64,000 nt of DNA, taken from NCBI GenBank assembly GCA_900696495.1, contig CAADGI010000023.1, positions 124,001-188,000 of the forward strand. Direction: 5' to 3'. The notes below the pieces were generated by a model that did no database searches, had not been told where the DNA came from, and saw only the letters and a program-made list of their open reading frames with translations. This DNA is from an uncultured Alphaproteobacteria bacterium. GTDB lineage: Bacteria > Pseudomonadota > Alphaproteobacteria > Micavibrionales > Micavibrionaceae. Both the position numbers and the translations under genes were made by a program. Positions 1 to 8,757 of this stretch are shown piece after piece. Numbering within the stretch: the stretch's first letter is position 1; each line of letters begins with the position of its first letter.

Positions 1-5
1 TTCGT

Positions 6-73
6 GTCATTCCGGCGAAAGCCGGAATCTGGTGGCCAACTATTTACCCGATCCCGGCTTGCGCCGGGATGAC
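6..73. repeat. Two-hairpin palindromic repeat, copy 1
   Basis: Two 8-bp hairpins separated by 22 bases. The first is ATTCCGGC-gaaa-GCCGGAAT at 9-28 and the second is ATCCCGGC-ttgc-GCCGGGAT at 51-70. The element begins with GTCAT and ends with ATGAC. It lies just downstream of the clpX stop codon. Other members are at 3086-3168, 7686-7711, 47977-48096, 56227-56285 and 61410-61523. Confidence 0.85.
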
Positions 74-80
74 AGGAATT

Positions 81-1376
<1,296 letters not shown>

Positions 1377-1524
1377 GGAAGGTTCTCTATCCCGTTATCT
1401 TTCTTTTGTTCAATCTGCCAAGCGGTGCTTCGCTGTGCAAGTCTCTTAAGATTTAAAATCGGCTTTTCCAGCTATAAAAACAAGTCCTCCGCTTTACACA
1501 TGCGTCCTTGCGCCACACCTCAAT

Positions 1525-1530
1525 TATAAT
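1525..1530 (+). promoter_or_regulatory. Probable -10 element for sufE
   Basis: A perfect TATAAT lies 40 bases upstream of the sufE start in the AT-rich divergent spacer between clpX and sufE. No convincing -35 hexamer was found at standard spacing, so this is only a tentative promoter. Confidence 0.35.
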
Positions 1531-1570
1531 ATATCTAAAGTGACGAGAAGCTTAATTCATTATAGAAATT

Positions 1571-1987
1571 ATGATGCAGGGCAGCAGCAGCCGGAATCTT
1601 GATGAAATGGTCGAAAATTTCTCCCTGTTTTCCGACTGGGAGGAACGTTATCGCTACCTGATCGATTTAGGCAGGACTTTACCGGAAATGGATAACACTC
1701 TGAAAACAGATGAAAATCTGGTGCAGGGCTGCACCTCTCGCGTCTGGATGGTGGCGGAAACCCGGGACGGGAAATTTCATTTCACGGCCGACAGCGACGC
1801 CCATATCGTGCGCGGCCTGATCGCGCTGCTGGCGGTCGCGTACCAGGATAAACCGGTGGCCGAATTAACCGGTATCGATGTCGAGGGCGCGTTTAAAAAA
1901 ATCGGGCTGGATCAGAATCTTTCGCCGAACCGCCGCAACGGCTTCTTCGCGATGGTGGAGAGAATCAAGGCGCTGGCCGAAAACTGA
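1571..1987 (+). CDS. sufE: SufE-type Fe-S cluster sulfur acceptor
   Basis: SufE accepts persulfide sulfur from the cysteine desulfurase SufS and passes it to the SufBCD scaffold for Fe-S cluster assembly. The 138-aa protein is of normal length for the family. The expected reactive cysteine is in VQGCTSRVW (Cys54), and the preceding region resembles the SufE helix that begins with a YRYLIDLGR-type segment. It stands alone, divergent from clpX, with no other suf genes in the window. Two tandem ATG codons open the frame and either may be used. Confidence 0.93.
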   Translation: MMQGSSSRNLDEMVENFSLFSDWEERYRYLIDLGRTLPEMDNTLKTDENLVQGCTSRVWMVAETRDGKFHFTADSDAHIVRGLIALLAVAYQDKPVAELTGIDVEGAFKKIGLDQNLSPNRRNGFFAMVERIKALAEN

Positions 1988-1995
1988 TTCTTTTT

Positions 1996-2076
1996 CGTCA
2001 TTGCGAGGAGCATGGCGCCGAAGCAATCCATTTTAAAAATGGATCGCCACGCCAACTGCGTTGGCTCGCGATGACG
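1996..2076. repeat. CGTCATTGCGAG-type repeat, copy 1
   Basis: The element is bounded by inverted ends, CGTCATTGCGAG and a matching CTCGCGATGACG. The centre holds AATCCATTTTAAAAATGGAT, itself near-palindromic. It fills the spacer between the convergent sufE and the tautomerase-like gene. Related copies are at 36559-36668 and, in the opposite orientation, 46801-46892. Confidence 0.8.
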
Positions 2077-2083
2077 GGTTAGG

Positions 2084-2452
2084 CTAAAGTGTCCCGCTGG
2101 CGGCCTTCATATATGTGTTTTTATCCAGCAAACGAATCTCGACGCTGAAGGAACAGTTATTGTCCTTCATCGTCTTCGGGAATTTTTCCTGCAGGAAGGC
2201 GAGGAGTTTCTCGCTCGTCTCTTTCATGATTTTTTCATCGCGCGGCATGATCGCGAGCTGGAGATGGACGAAGGCCTGGTCTTTCTTGCCGTCCGACGTC
2301 TGGTGCTTGTCATGGATGATGATGCGGCTTTTGATCTGCGTCATGTCGTAGGGGCCTGATGCCACCAGCGCGTCATGCAACTCCGACAGCAGCGCGCCTG
2401 GCGCCGGCCGGTCGATGACATTGTCTGAATATTCGAGGATCATATGCGGCAT
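2084..2452 (-). CDS. 5-carboxymethyl-2-hydroxymuconate isomerase family protein
   Basis: This 122-aa protein resembles the HpaF/CHMI branch of the tautomerase superfamily, small enzymes that isomerise unsaturated keto acids using an N-terminal proline. The sequence begins MPHMILEYSDNV, so after removal of Met a Pro1 is available as the catalytic base, followed by the typical first beta strand. The rest alternates strands and helices as in this fold. The ATG overlaps the stop of the upstream secreted protein by one base (TAATG), so the two are probably translationally coupled. No other homoprotocatechuate-pathway genes are present, so the true substrate is unknown. Confidence 0.75.
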   Translation of the reverse strand: MPHMILEYSDNVIDRPAPGALLSELHDALVASGPYDMTQIKSRIIIHDKHQTSDGKKDQAFVHLQLAIMPRDEKIMKETSEKLLAFLQEKFPKTMKDNNCSFSVEIRLLDKNTYMKAASGTL

Positions 2453-3102
2453 TATTCTGTTTTCTTCTCTTCTTCCGGCTTTTCTTCAGTTTTTTGTTCT
2501 TTTTTATCGTCGTCTTTGTCTTCGTTTTCAGCCTTTTCATCCTTCGGCAGTTTGGCCGCGCGCTCCTCGTCGGTCAGGTAATGAACGCTTTTCAAAACAT
2601 CGCTCAGCAGCTTGTCGGCATCGTCATGCGCCTCGCCGATCATTTCCGCCTCGACCGACAGCGCCGAGCCATGCCCGATCCATAGCTGCGCGATATATAT
2701 GGTCGGCAGCACGCCCGATTTTCCCTCGCCGATCAGCGCGGCTTGCTTGTAATTGTCTTCGGTGCGGTAGGTCGTGTCGAATGTCTGCACCACGCTGCGG
2801 TTCGTCATGGCGCGCAGCGTCGCCTCCATCACCTCGGCGCTGTAATGCTTGTAAATCGAGTCGTCGATCGCGTTGCAGACAACCCGGAAATTCACCGTCG
2901 AGGCCATGTCATAGACCTTGGTGTAGCTGGTCATGTCGTAACATTTCTTCTCGTCCGCCTCGTCGCATTTGCGCGCGGTGTACGGGCTGGAGGGGAACGT
3001 CACCGAGAAATCGCAGGCCGGAGGGGAATAGGTGACGGGTGTCTTTGAGTCTTCTGCATAGGCCTTAGGGAATAATAACAATAATGTCACCCCCGCCATC
3101 AT
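2452..3102 (-). CDS. Secreted protein of unknown function with acidic/lysine-rich tail
   Basis: No family was recognised. Starting at the ATG at 3102, the protein is 216 aa with a short signal peptide (MMAGVTLLLLFPKAYA, probable cleavage after AYA), a central folded region of about 140 residues with four cysteines, and a C-terminal tail of alternating Glu and Lys that is probably disordered. The reading frame stays open back to 3186, overlapping the end of hisS. That extension is encoded by a palindromic repeat (3086-3168), so the start is uncertain and the n-region of the signal peptide itself is repeat-derived. It is followed by the tautomerase-like gene with a one-base overlap. Confidence 0.65.
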   Translation of the reverse strand: MMAGVTLLLLFPKAYAEDSKTPVTYSPPACDFSVTFPSSPYTARKCDEADEKKCYDMTSYTKVYDMASTVNFRVVCNAIDDSIYKHYSAEVMEATLRAMTNRSVVQTFDTTYRTEDNYKQAALIGEGKSGVLPTIYIAQLWIGHGSALSVEAEMIGEAHDDADKLLSDVLKSVHYLTDEERAAKLPKDEKAENEDKDDDKKEQKTEEKPEEEKKTE

Positions 3103-3168
3103 TGTCACCCCCGCGAAGGCGGGGGTCTGGCCTATTAAACGCCGGATGCCCGCCTGCGCGGGCATGAC
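3086..3168. repeat. Two-hairpin palindromic repeat, copy 2
   Basis: Hairpin 1 is ACCCCCGC-gaag-GCGGGGGT (3107-3126) and hairpin 2 is ATGCCCGC-ctgc-GCGGGCAT (3146-3165), followed by ATGAC. A second partial GTCACCCCCGCC lies at 3086-3097. The element overlaps the 5' end of the secreted-protein reading frame and provides part of its N-terminal coding sequence. Confidence 0.85.
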
Positions 3169-3175
3169 AAAATTA

Positions 3176-4582
3176 TTACGTAGCATAGTATTTCTCCATC
3201 TCTTTAAGCCAGTCCTGCTCGGACGATTGTTTCCGTTCTTTCATATTCTTGACCTCCCACACGCCCGGCGCCCCATCCTTTGGTACGAACACGAACGGAA
3301 TTCCCTTTTTCTCGGCATATTCGAACTGTTTCTTCGGGTTGTTCGCCTTGTGATACATCTCGACATTGAACCCGGCATCGCGGAGTGCCTTGGCTTTTTT
3401 AGCGGAGGCCGCGCGCTCGTTTTCATCGATGAGGGTAACCAGCACATCCGTCGCCGCCACCGGGCCGACGGGAAGTTTATCCTGCTGTCTCAAACGGTCG
3501 AACAGGCGCGAGAAGCCGATCGAAATCCCGACGCCCGGCAGTTTCTTATTAATGTAGTTACTGGCCAGATCATCATACCGCCCACCGGAGCAGATGGAGC
3601 CGTAACCGGGATCGTCGACAAACACCGTCTCATAAACCGTGCCGGTGTAATAATCCAGACCGCGGACGATGGAGAGGTCGGCGACGATTGCGCCTTGAGG
3701 TAAATGGGAAAGATTTTCAAGAACGAAGGATAGCTCTTTGAGTCCTTCTCGGTAAGTTTCATTATCAATGGCAGTTCTAAGATTTTCTCTTAAAGCCTGA
3801 AGCTGTCCTTTAATGCTGTCGTTTTTTAAGCTCTCAGTCATTGTGAAGAATTTTAGAAAAACGTTAATCGATGCCCATGGCACTTTTGCATTAGATTCTT
3901 CAACTGCCTTTTTAATTAAATTCTCAAAATCAGCTTTTGGGATTTTTTCTCGTTTATCAATTATTCTAAGAATATGGGCTTGCTGTTCCGGGCTAAAAAT
4001 TCCTAAAGATTCAACAATCCCAACTACGATCTTTCTATTATTGATCCGTAACTGTATCTTCTCATTCTCCATCCCCGGCAGGGCCGCGAGAATTTCCCAG
4101 ATGATCGCCGGCATTTCCGCATCGAAATGCAGCGGCAGGTTATCCGGGTTAATCACGTCGATATCGCACTGGTAGAATTCGCGGAAACGCCCGGACTGCG
4201 GGCGCTCGCCGCGCCAGACTTTCTGCATCTGGTAACGCTTGAACGGAAACACCAGCTCGTTGAAATGCTGGGCGACGTAACGCGCCAACGGAACCGTCTG
4301 GTCGAAATGCAGCGCTAGACGCGCTTCCTTGTCGCCTTTTTCCTTGTGCAGGCGCTCGATGACGTAGACTTCCTTGTCGACATCCGCGCCGCCATCGCCA
4401 CCCTTGGCCTGGATGACATTCAACTCCTCAACGGCAGGCGTCTCGATCGAGCAATAACCGTAGGATTCAAAAACCCTGCGGATATGGTCGAGCCATTGCT
4501 GCTCGACGAGGCGCACCTCGGGCAGCCATTCGGGAAAGCCTGAAACGGGACGGGGTTTATAGATGGATTTCTTCTCACTCAT
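3176..4582 (-). CDS. hisS: Histidine--tRNA ligase
   Basis: Class II aminoacyl-tRNA synthetase that charges tRNA-His. The 468-aa protein shows the family core: an N-terminal catalytic domain with the FREFYQCDIDVI motif-2 region, the histidine-A-like motif RGLDYYTGTVYE, and a motif-3 segment GVGISIGFSRLFDR. A C-terminal anticodon-binding domain follows (VLVTLIDENE onward). The stretch coding the insertion region, at about 3720-4050, looks more AT-rich than the flanks. The gene stands alone; in many related genomes a his-tRNA synthetase-like gene lies near prfA, but here prfA is 43 kb away. Confidence 0.95.
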   Translation of the reverse strand: MSEKKSIYKPRPVSGFPEWLPEVRLVEQQWLDHIRRVFESYGYCSIETPAVEELNVIQAKGGDGGADVDKEVYVIERLHKEKGDKEARLALHFDQTVPLARYVAQHFNELVFPFKRYQMQKVWRGERPQSGRFREFYQCDIDVINPDNLPLHFDAEMPAIIWEILAALPGMENEKIQLRINNRKIVVGIVESLGIFSPEQQAHILRIIDKREKIPKADFENLIKKAVEESNAKVPWASINVFLKFFTMTESLKNDSIKGQLQALRENLRTAIDNETYREGLKELSFVLENLSHLPQGAIVADLSIVRGLDYYTGTVYETVFVDDPGYGSICSGGRYDDLASNYINKKLPGVGISIGFSRLFDRLRQQDKLPVGPVAATDVLVTLIDENERAASAKKAKALRDAGFNVEMYHKANNPKKQFEYAEKKGIPFVFVPKDGAPGVWEVKNMKERKQSSEQDWLKEMEKYYAT

Positions 4583-4636
4583 AGAGGGAGTTCTAGCCTA
4601 TTTTAACAGGCTTTTAAATCCCCCTTATGGAGACAA

Positions 4637-6058
4637 TTAAATGCGCGGCGGCTGGGCCAGCGCGGGAGTATAATTTTGCGGCGCCGAGAATTCAGAATCT
4701 TCTCGAAGGGCGTGCCCGGGTTCAGGCGCCCTGGTTCCGGTCATGAGATTTTTCTGCTGCTCGAGTTCATGGAGCATCGTTTCAAACCCGCCATAACCTT
4801 TCATTTCCTCCAGTCTGCATGTCAGGAGGCTGTCAGAACTGCGCACCTCGCGAAGTGCTTCAAATTCCGGCGGCAGAGCCATATCAGGCTTGTCCGGCAG
4901 GATATTACGGATTTCCTGCAGGGGCGGGGTTTCATCCTGGCCTCTGAAAAAATTGATGAGCCTGTCGGTGATATCGCTGGCGGCCCAGGCGCCTGCCGCG
5001 CATCCGACGATGCCGCCGGCAATGAGGCCGCCGGTGCCGCCGATCGCGTTGCCAACGCCTGGCGCCATCGTTCCAAGCGCCAGGCCGGTTGCGCCGGCCA
5101 GTTTTGCGCCGGCAACCGCACCCCCCGCGCACCCGGCAAGCATTGAAGCATCTTTCACGCCAGCTTCAGCAATTTCGCCCATGGATTTATTTTCAACGAT
5201 CGCTGTCGTTGTTTCCGGCACGGGGTTCAAGGTTTGCGCCGCCTCAAAAGCCGCGGCCTTGGCGTCGCCCCCATTCAGCAAAGTCGCGCCGCCGACCGCC
5301 GCGCCGATCCCGACATCAAAAATAATATTTTTATTTGCCTTGCCCGCGCGCCTCAGGAGGTCTTCCATGGTACCGAGTGCGCTTCCGTTTAAATCCAGCG
5401 GGCCTTTATACGTGAACTTGCCCGCTACTGAGGGATCAAGAAGACCATTCAGTTTCGCATCATGCGCCGCTGCGTTGTTTATATTGCGGGCCTCCGTCTC
5501 CAAGGCCTTGGTTTCTGCAACTTCGGCCTCGGTTAAAGGCCTTTTTTCCTTTGCCGCCTGTTCACGTATTTTCTCTGCTTGCTCGCGTAAATTATGTGTG
5601 GGCTTGTTTACTTTGAGCATATCTGCATGCTGGACCTGTATTTCAGCGATATGCCCGTTTTCTAGAACGACTTTTGTATTAATGTCTCTGTAGCCACTGC
5701 GAATGTCTGGAGTCTGATATTTGTTTTTAAAGCTGCTGACATTCATTTCTTGATGAAGGGCTGTTTGAATGGCTTCAATCTGTTTGGGGTCGTCAACGAT
5801 GAAGCGCCCGCGCACCAGGTCTTTTATCTGGCGGTGGTTTGAGTAATCGGTATTAATTTTGTTTATGGCATCTTCTTGGGTTTTTAAGGGACCCATTTCA
5901 AAGCGGACATTTTTAAATAATTCTGGATCTTTGACGCGAAGCCGTTCAAGCAGGGCATTCGCTTCTTGTTGAAGCAGTGGTTGGGATTCTTTGGCTTGCT
6001 GCAAAAGACCTTCGAGCGAAAGGTCAGGTTGAAGTTTGTCTCCCGCCATTCCCCGCAC
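4637..6058 (-). CDS. RelA/SpoT-like nucleotidyltransferase-fold protein with glycine-rich membrane segment
   Basis: 473 aa, not a standard stringent-response enzyme. Residues about 45-150 resemble a RelA/SpoT synthetase-type domain: IKDLVRGRFIVDD at 78-90 matches the D-x-x-G-R strand, GYRDIN at 122-127 matches the GYR-x-x-H region, and IAEIQVQ at 137-143 carries the expected catalytic-type Glu. A charged helical linker follows (155-200). Residues about 245-370 hold hydrophobic glycine-zipper-like runs (AGGAVAGAKLAG, GGTGGLIAGGIVG) typical of proteins that insert in membranes. There is no HD hydrolase, TGS or ACT domain. The first codon is GTG; an ATG lies three codons in. It follows the 82-aa gene by 42 bases in one transcription unit. 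A toxin or effector is a reasonable guess but unproven. Confidence 0.6.
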   Translation of the reverse strand: MRGMAGDKLQPDLSLEGLLQQAKESQPLLQQEANALLERLRVKDPELFKNVRFEMGPLKTQEDAINKINTDYSNHRQIKDLVRGRFIVDDPKQIEAIQTALHQEMNVSSFKNKYQTPDIRSGYRDINTKVVLENGHIAEIQVQHADMLKVNKPTHNLREQAEKIREQAAKEKRPLTEAEVAETKALETEARNINNAAAHDAKLNGLLDPSVAGKFTYKGPLDLNGSALGTMEDLLRRAGKANKNIIFDVGIGAAVGGATLLNGGDAKAAAFEAAQTLNPVPETTTAIVENKSMGEIAEAGVKDASMLAGCAGGAVAGAKLAGATGLALGTMAPGVGNAIGGTGGLIAGGIVGCAAGAWAASDITDRLINFFRGQDETPPLQEIRNILPDKPDMALPPEFEALREVRSSDSLLTCRLEEMKGYGGFETMLHELEQQKNLMTGTRAPEPGHALREDSEFSAPQNYTPALAQPPRI

Positions 6059-6100
6059 ACCCTGTTATTTTATTTTTTATTTTCATTTTTTTCATTCAGC

Positions 6101-6349
6101 TTAAATCAAGTGAAGTTTTTTTTGTATGCTCGATCGGTAATGATCCAGCAATTGATTGAATTCAGCTTCAGTAATGTCCCAGCAGTCATCGCCATCAAGA
6201 CGCTTGTAATGATAACTGATTTCTAGTTCCCCGGTCTCTTTGTTCGGTGCTTCTGTTCCTAGAAAATTTTCTCCGTCAGGAGACAGGATGACGCGAACCG
6301 GCATATCAGTGCCGAATCTGACATATCTGTATCTGGGTTGCTGTGTCAT
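6101..6349 (-). CDS. Small hypothetical protein upstream of the RelA/SpoT-like gene
   Basis: No family was recognised in this 82-aa acidic protein. It is predicted to be cytosolic: no signal peptide or membrane segment. The N-terminal half is rich in beta-forming residues (YRYVRFG, VRVILS) and the C-terminal half contains a helix (ITEAEFNQLLDHYRSS). It is the first gene of a probable two-gene unit with the RelA/SpoT-like gene, driven by a near-consensus promoter at 6371-6400. Such a small partner could be an immunity protein, chaperone or regulator, but nothing in the sequence proves it. Confidence 0.6.
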   Translation of the reverse strand: MTQQPRYRYVRFGTDMPVRVILSPDGENFLGTEAPNKETGELEISYHYKRLDGDDCWDITEAEFNQLLDHYRSSIQKKLHLI

Positions 6350-6370
6350 ATGCTCTTCCCGGTTTCCAAT

Positions 6371-6400
6371 ATTATACTCGATTCAGGAATATTTTTGCAA
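6371..6400 (-). promoter_or_regulatory. Sigma-70-type promoter for the 82-aa/RelA-like unit
   Basis: On the minus strand TTGCAA and a perfect TATAAT are separated by 18 bases. The predicted transcript start falls a few bases before a GGGAAGAG ribosome-binding sequence and the ATG at 6349. Confidence 0.6.
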
Positions 6401-6408
6401 AAGGCCCG

Positions 6409-6427
6409 GATTAACAATTCGTTAATC
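6409..6427. repeat. Small perfect inverted repeat
   Basis: GATTAAC-AATTC-GTTAATC, 7-bp arms, lies between the cobT stop and the promoter of the 82-aa gene. It is upstream of the -35 box and could be an operator or part of a weak cobT terminator. Confidence 0.45.
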
Positions 6428-6437
6428 TTTTCGAGCG

Positions 6438-8303
6438 CTAAGCTTCCTCGAACAAATCCGCCAATTGATCCGCCAGCGCCTTGGCCAGTTCGTCGGCGTC
6501 CGTGATGGTCAGGGCCTTTTTGTAATAGCGCGTCACGTCGTGGCCGATGCCGATGGCGGTCAGTTCGACTTTGGACTCGCTCTCGATCCAGCGGATGACA
6601 TTGCGCAGATCCATCTCCAGATAATTCGGCGGGTTGACGGACAGCGTTGAATCGTCCACCGGCGCGCCGTCGGAAATCACCATCATGATCTTGCGCTCCT
6701 CGTTGCGCGGCGCGAGGCGGTTATAAGCCCAGACGAGGGCCTCGCCGTCGATATTCTCTTTCAGCAATCCTTCCTTGAGCATCAGGCCGAGATTGCGCCG
6801 CGTCCGGCGCATGGGCGCGTCGGCGGCCTTATATATAATGTGGCGGATATCGTTGAGGCGCCCCGGGTTGGCCGGGCGGCCCGACTGCATCCACAGGTCG
6901 CGCGATTTCCCGCCTTTCCACTGGCGCGTGGTAAAGCCGAGGATTTCAACCTTCACGCCGCATCTCTCAAGAGTTCTGGCGATGATGTCGGTCGTCATCG
7001 CGGCGATGGCGATGGGCCGCCCGCGCATCGATCCGGAATTGTCGATCAGCAATGTGACCACCGTATCGCGGAACGGCATTTCCTTTTCCTGCTTGAAGGT
7101 CAGCGGCACGTTCGGGTTGGCGACGACGCGGGCGAGGCGGGCGACATCGAGAATGCCTTCCTCGAGGTCGAACTGCCAGGTGCGGCGTTGCTTGGCCATG
7201 AGCTTGCGCATCAAACGGTTGGCGAGTTTTGTGATGACGGTCTGGTGATGCCCGAGTTGCCGGTCCAGCATCTGGCGCAGTCGCGTCAGCTCATCTTCAT
7301 CCGCAAGTTCCTTCGCATCGATTTCTTCATCGAAGGCATGGGTATAAACGGTGTACAGCCCCTCGGGTCCGGGAATGTAATCCTCGTGGAAGCGCCGGTT
7401 TTCCCCGGCCGCGATTTCGCCGTCGTCCGCGCCGCCGCCTTCGTCGGTTTCCTCAAGGCCCGCCGCCGCGTCGCTCTCGGCTTCGCCTTCGCCCATTTCA
7501 TCGGAAGGGTCTATGGATTCCTTGGCCTCCTTGGATTCTTTGCCTTCTTTCGCGTCCCTTTGCGACTGGCTGTCATTGTCGCTGGATTCCTCTTCGCCCG
7601 CATCGGCCTCGCCGGGATCGAACTGAAGGGCTGTAATCAGTTTTTTTGCAAGTGTAGCAAAAGCAGCCTGGTCGTTCACAAGACTGTCATCCCGGCGAAA
7701 GCCGGGATCCATTGCGCCAAAGGAGGAATGGAAAAACTCGCCAAAATTTTTGCCGAGCTTTTCCTTCAGCCACGGCTGCCACATCTTCACCACATTCTCG
7801 GCGGAAGGGGGAATGGTTTCACCCGTAAGCGCAAGCCGCGTCATGACATGCAGCGCCTCGTTCAGCGGCACCTGTTCGCGTTCATGGGCGAGGCCGAAAC
7901 CGAGGCGACGGCACTTTTCCTCGAGCACGGCGTTAAGGTTATGCGCGACGCCCGACATGTCGCGATGGCCGATCGCCTCGACGCGGGCCTGTTCCATGGC
8001 ATTGAAGGCCTCGAGCGCGGCGCGGCTTTTCGGCGCGAGTTTGCGGTGCGTCTTTTCATCGTGATGGGCGATGCGCAGCGCCTGCGCATCGGCGCAGCCG
8101 CGAACCAGGCGGAGCGATTGCGCGTTCATGTTGTAATCCGGCAGGGGCAAACGCGGCTTGCCGGCGGTAACGACCCGGCCGATGGGCGGTTCGGAATTAG
8201 AAAAGGTTACGTCGAGATCGCGCAAACCCGCGATGGTGCGCACGCTCGCCGCTGTGGCATTCTTGAATTCCTCGAAATGAGAGCCTGTGTCGGGTTTATT
8301 CAT
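6438..8303 (-). CDS. cobT: Cobaltochelatase subunit CobT
   Basis: CobT, with the AAA+ subunit CobS, forms the chaperone-like motor that works with CobN to insert cobalt into hydrogenobyrinic acid a,c-diamide in aerobic cobalamin synthesis. The 621-aa protein has the N-terminal CobT domain, a long acidic Glu/Ser/Asp-rich linker (about residues 235-305) and a C-terminal von Willebrand A domain with the MIDAS motif DNSGSM. An ATG at 8303 ([10 protein letters not shown]) is preferred to the upstream frame. Near residues 205-215, just before the acidic linker, it contains MDPGFRRDD, which is the in-frame translation of a palindromic repeat. cobN is not in the window, and in bacteria lacking it CobS/CobT homologues may have other roles. 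Confidence 0.93.
   Translation of the reverse strand: MNKPDTGSHFEEFKNATAASVRTIAGLRDLDVTFSNSEPPIGRVVTAGKPRLPLPDYNMNAQSLRLVRGCADAQALRIAHHDEKTHRKLAPKSRAALEAFNAMEQARVEAIGHRDMSGVAHNLNAVLEEKCRRLGFGLAHEREQVPLNEALHVMTRLALTGETIPPSAENVVKMWQPWLKEKLGKNFGEFFHSSFGAMDPGFRRDDSLVNDQAAFATLAKKLITALQFDPGEADAGEEESSDNDSQSQRDAKEGKESKEAKESIDPSDEMGEGEAESDAAAGLEETDEGGGADDGEIAAGENRRFHEDYIPGPEGLYTVYTHAFDEEIDAKELADEDELTRLRQMLDRQLGHHQTVITKLANRLMRKLMAKQRRTWQFDLEEGILDVARLARVVANPNVPLTFKQEKEMPFRDTVVTLLIDNSGSMRGRPIAIAAMTTDIIARTLERCGVKVEILGFTTRQWKGGKSRDLWMQSGRPANPGRLNDIRHIIYKAADAPMRRTRRNLGLMLKEGLLKENIDGEALVWAYNRLAPRNEERKIMMVISDGAPVDDSTLSVNPPNYLEMDLRNVIRWIESESKVELTAIGIGHDVTRYYKKALTITDADELAKALADQLADLFEEA
7686..7711. repeat. Palindromic repeat half-element inside cobT
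   Basis: GTCAT followed by ATCCCGGC-gaaa-GCCGGGAT (hairpin 7689-7708) matches hairpin 1 of the two-hairpin repeat family. It lies in frame within the cobT coding sequence and encodes the residues DPGFRRDD between the N-terminal domain and the acidic linker. Confidence 0.85.
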
Positions 8304-8335
8304 GGTCCTGATATAGCACACTAATTAGACATATT

Positions 8336-8364
8336 TTGCTAAAAAAGCAGCACAGTGATAAATA
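8336..8364 (+). promoter_or_regulatory. Possible promoter of the orphan between cobT and cobS
   Basis: TTGCTA and TAAATA are separated by 17 bases in an AT-rich stretch upstream of the gene at 8394, which also has a good ribosome-binding sequence (AAGAGGTG). Confidence 0.35.
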
Positions 8365-8393
8365 TTACATAACCATAACAAGAGGTGTAAAAA

Positions 8394-8756
8394 ATGTTGG
8401 GTGCGTTTGCAGTAGGAATAGGAATTGTTTTCGCCATTGCAGTGACGGGTACCGGAATTAAAGGCTGCGCAATGGACAAAAATCTAAAGAATGAATCCTG
8501 GATTAAATTGTTTGCACGCCACGCCACGGGCGGTGCCATAGATGGCTTTATCGGCGCAGGCGAGGTTATAACGGAAAAAGCCGAGGATCCCGAATTTCAG
8601 GAAAAATTTAAAAGCGGTGTAAAAAGAGGCGTAGACGTTCTCGATGAAACCGCAAAATCAACACTTGGCGCACTTACCGAGTATCTTAATGAAAAAAATC
8701 GTAAGGAGCGTGAACGAAAACAGCAGGAGCAGGAAGAGCCTGGGGCTACTCCTTAA
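8394..8756 (+). CDS. Orphan small membrane-anchored protein
   Basis: No family was recognised. The 120-aa protein has an N-terminal hydrophobic segment (residues 1-23, rich in Gly, Ala, Ile and Val) that could be an uncleaved anchor or a signal sequence ahead of Cys26. A helical middle region with GGAIDGFIGAG follows, and the C-terminus is highly charged (Glu, Arg, Lys, Gln). It has its own ribosome-binding site. It lies on the opposite strand between cobS and cobT, genes that normally adjoin, and its stop codon ends one base from the cobS stop. Composition is more AT-rich than its neighbours, suggesting a later insertion. Confidence 0.65.
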   Translation: MLGAFAVGIGIVFAIAVTGTGIKGCAMDKNLKNESWIKLFARHATGGAIDGFIGAGEVITEKAEDPEFQEKFKSGVKRGVDVLDETAKSTLGALTEYLNEKNRKERERKQQEQEEPGATP

Positions 8757-8757
8757 G

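Noticed and set aside
4595-4612. AGCCT/AGGCT hairpin as a terminator before hisS
   Set aside because: The stem is only 5 bp and no T tract follows on the relevant strand.
6840-8324. Long plus-strand open frame opposite cobT
   Set aside because: The reading frame mirrors cobT codons, contains no motif and would require full antisense coding.
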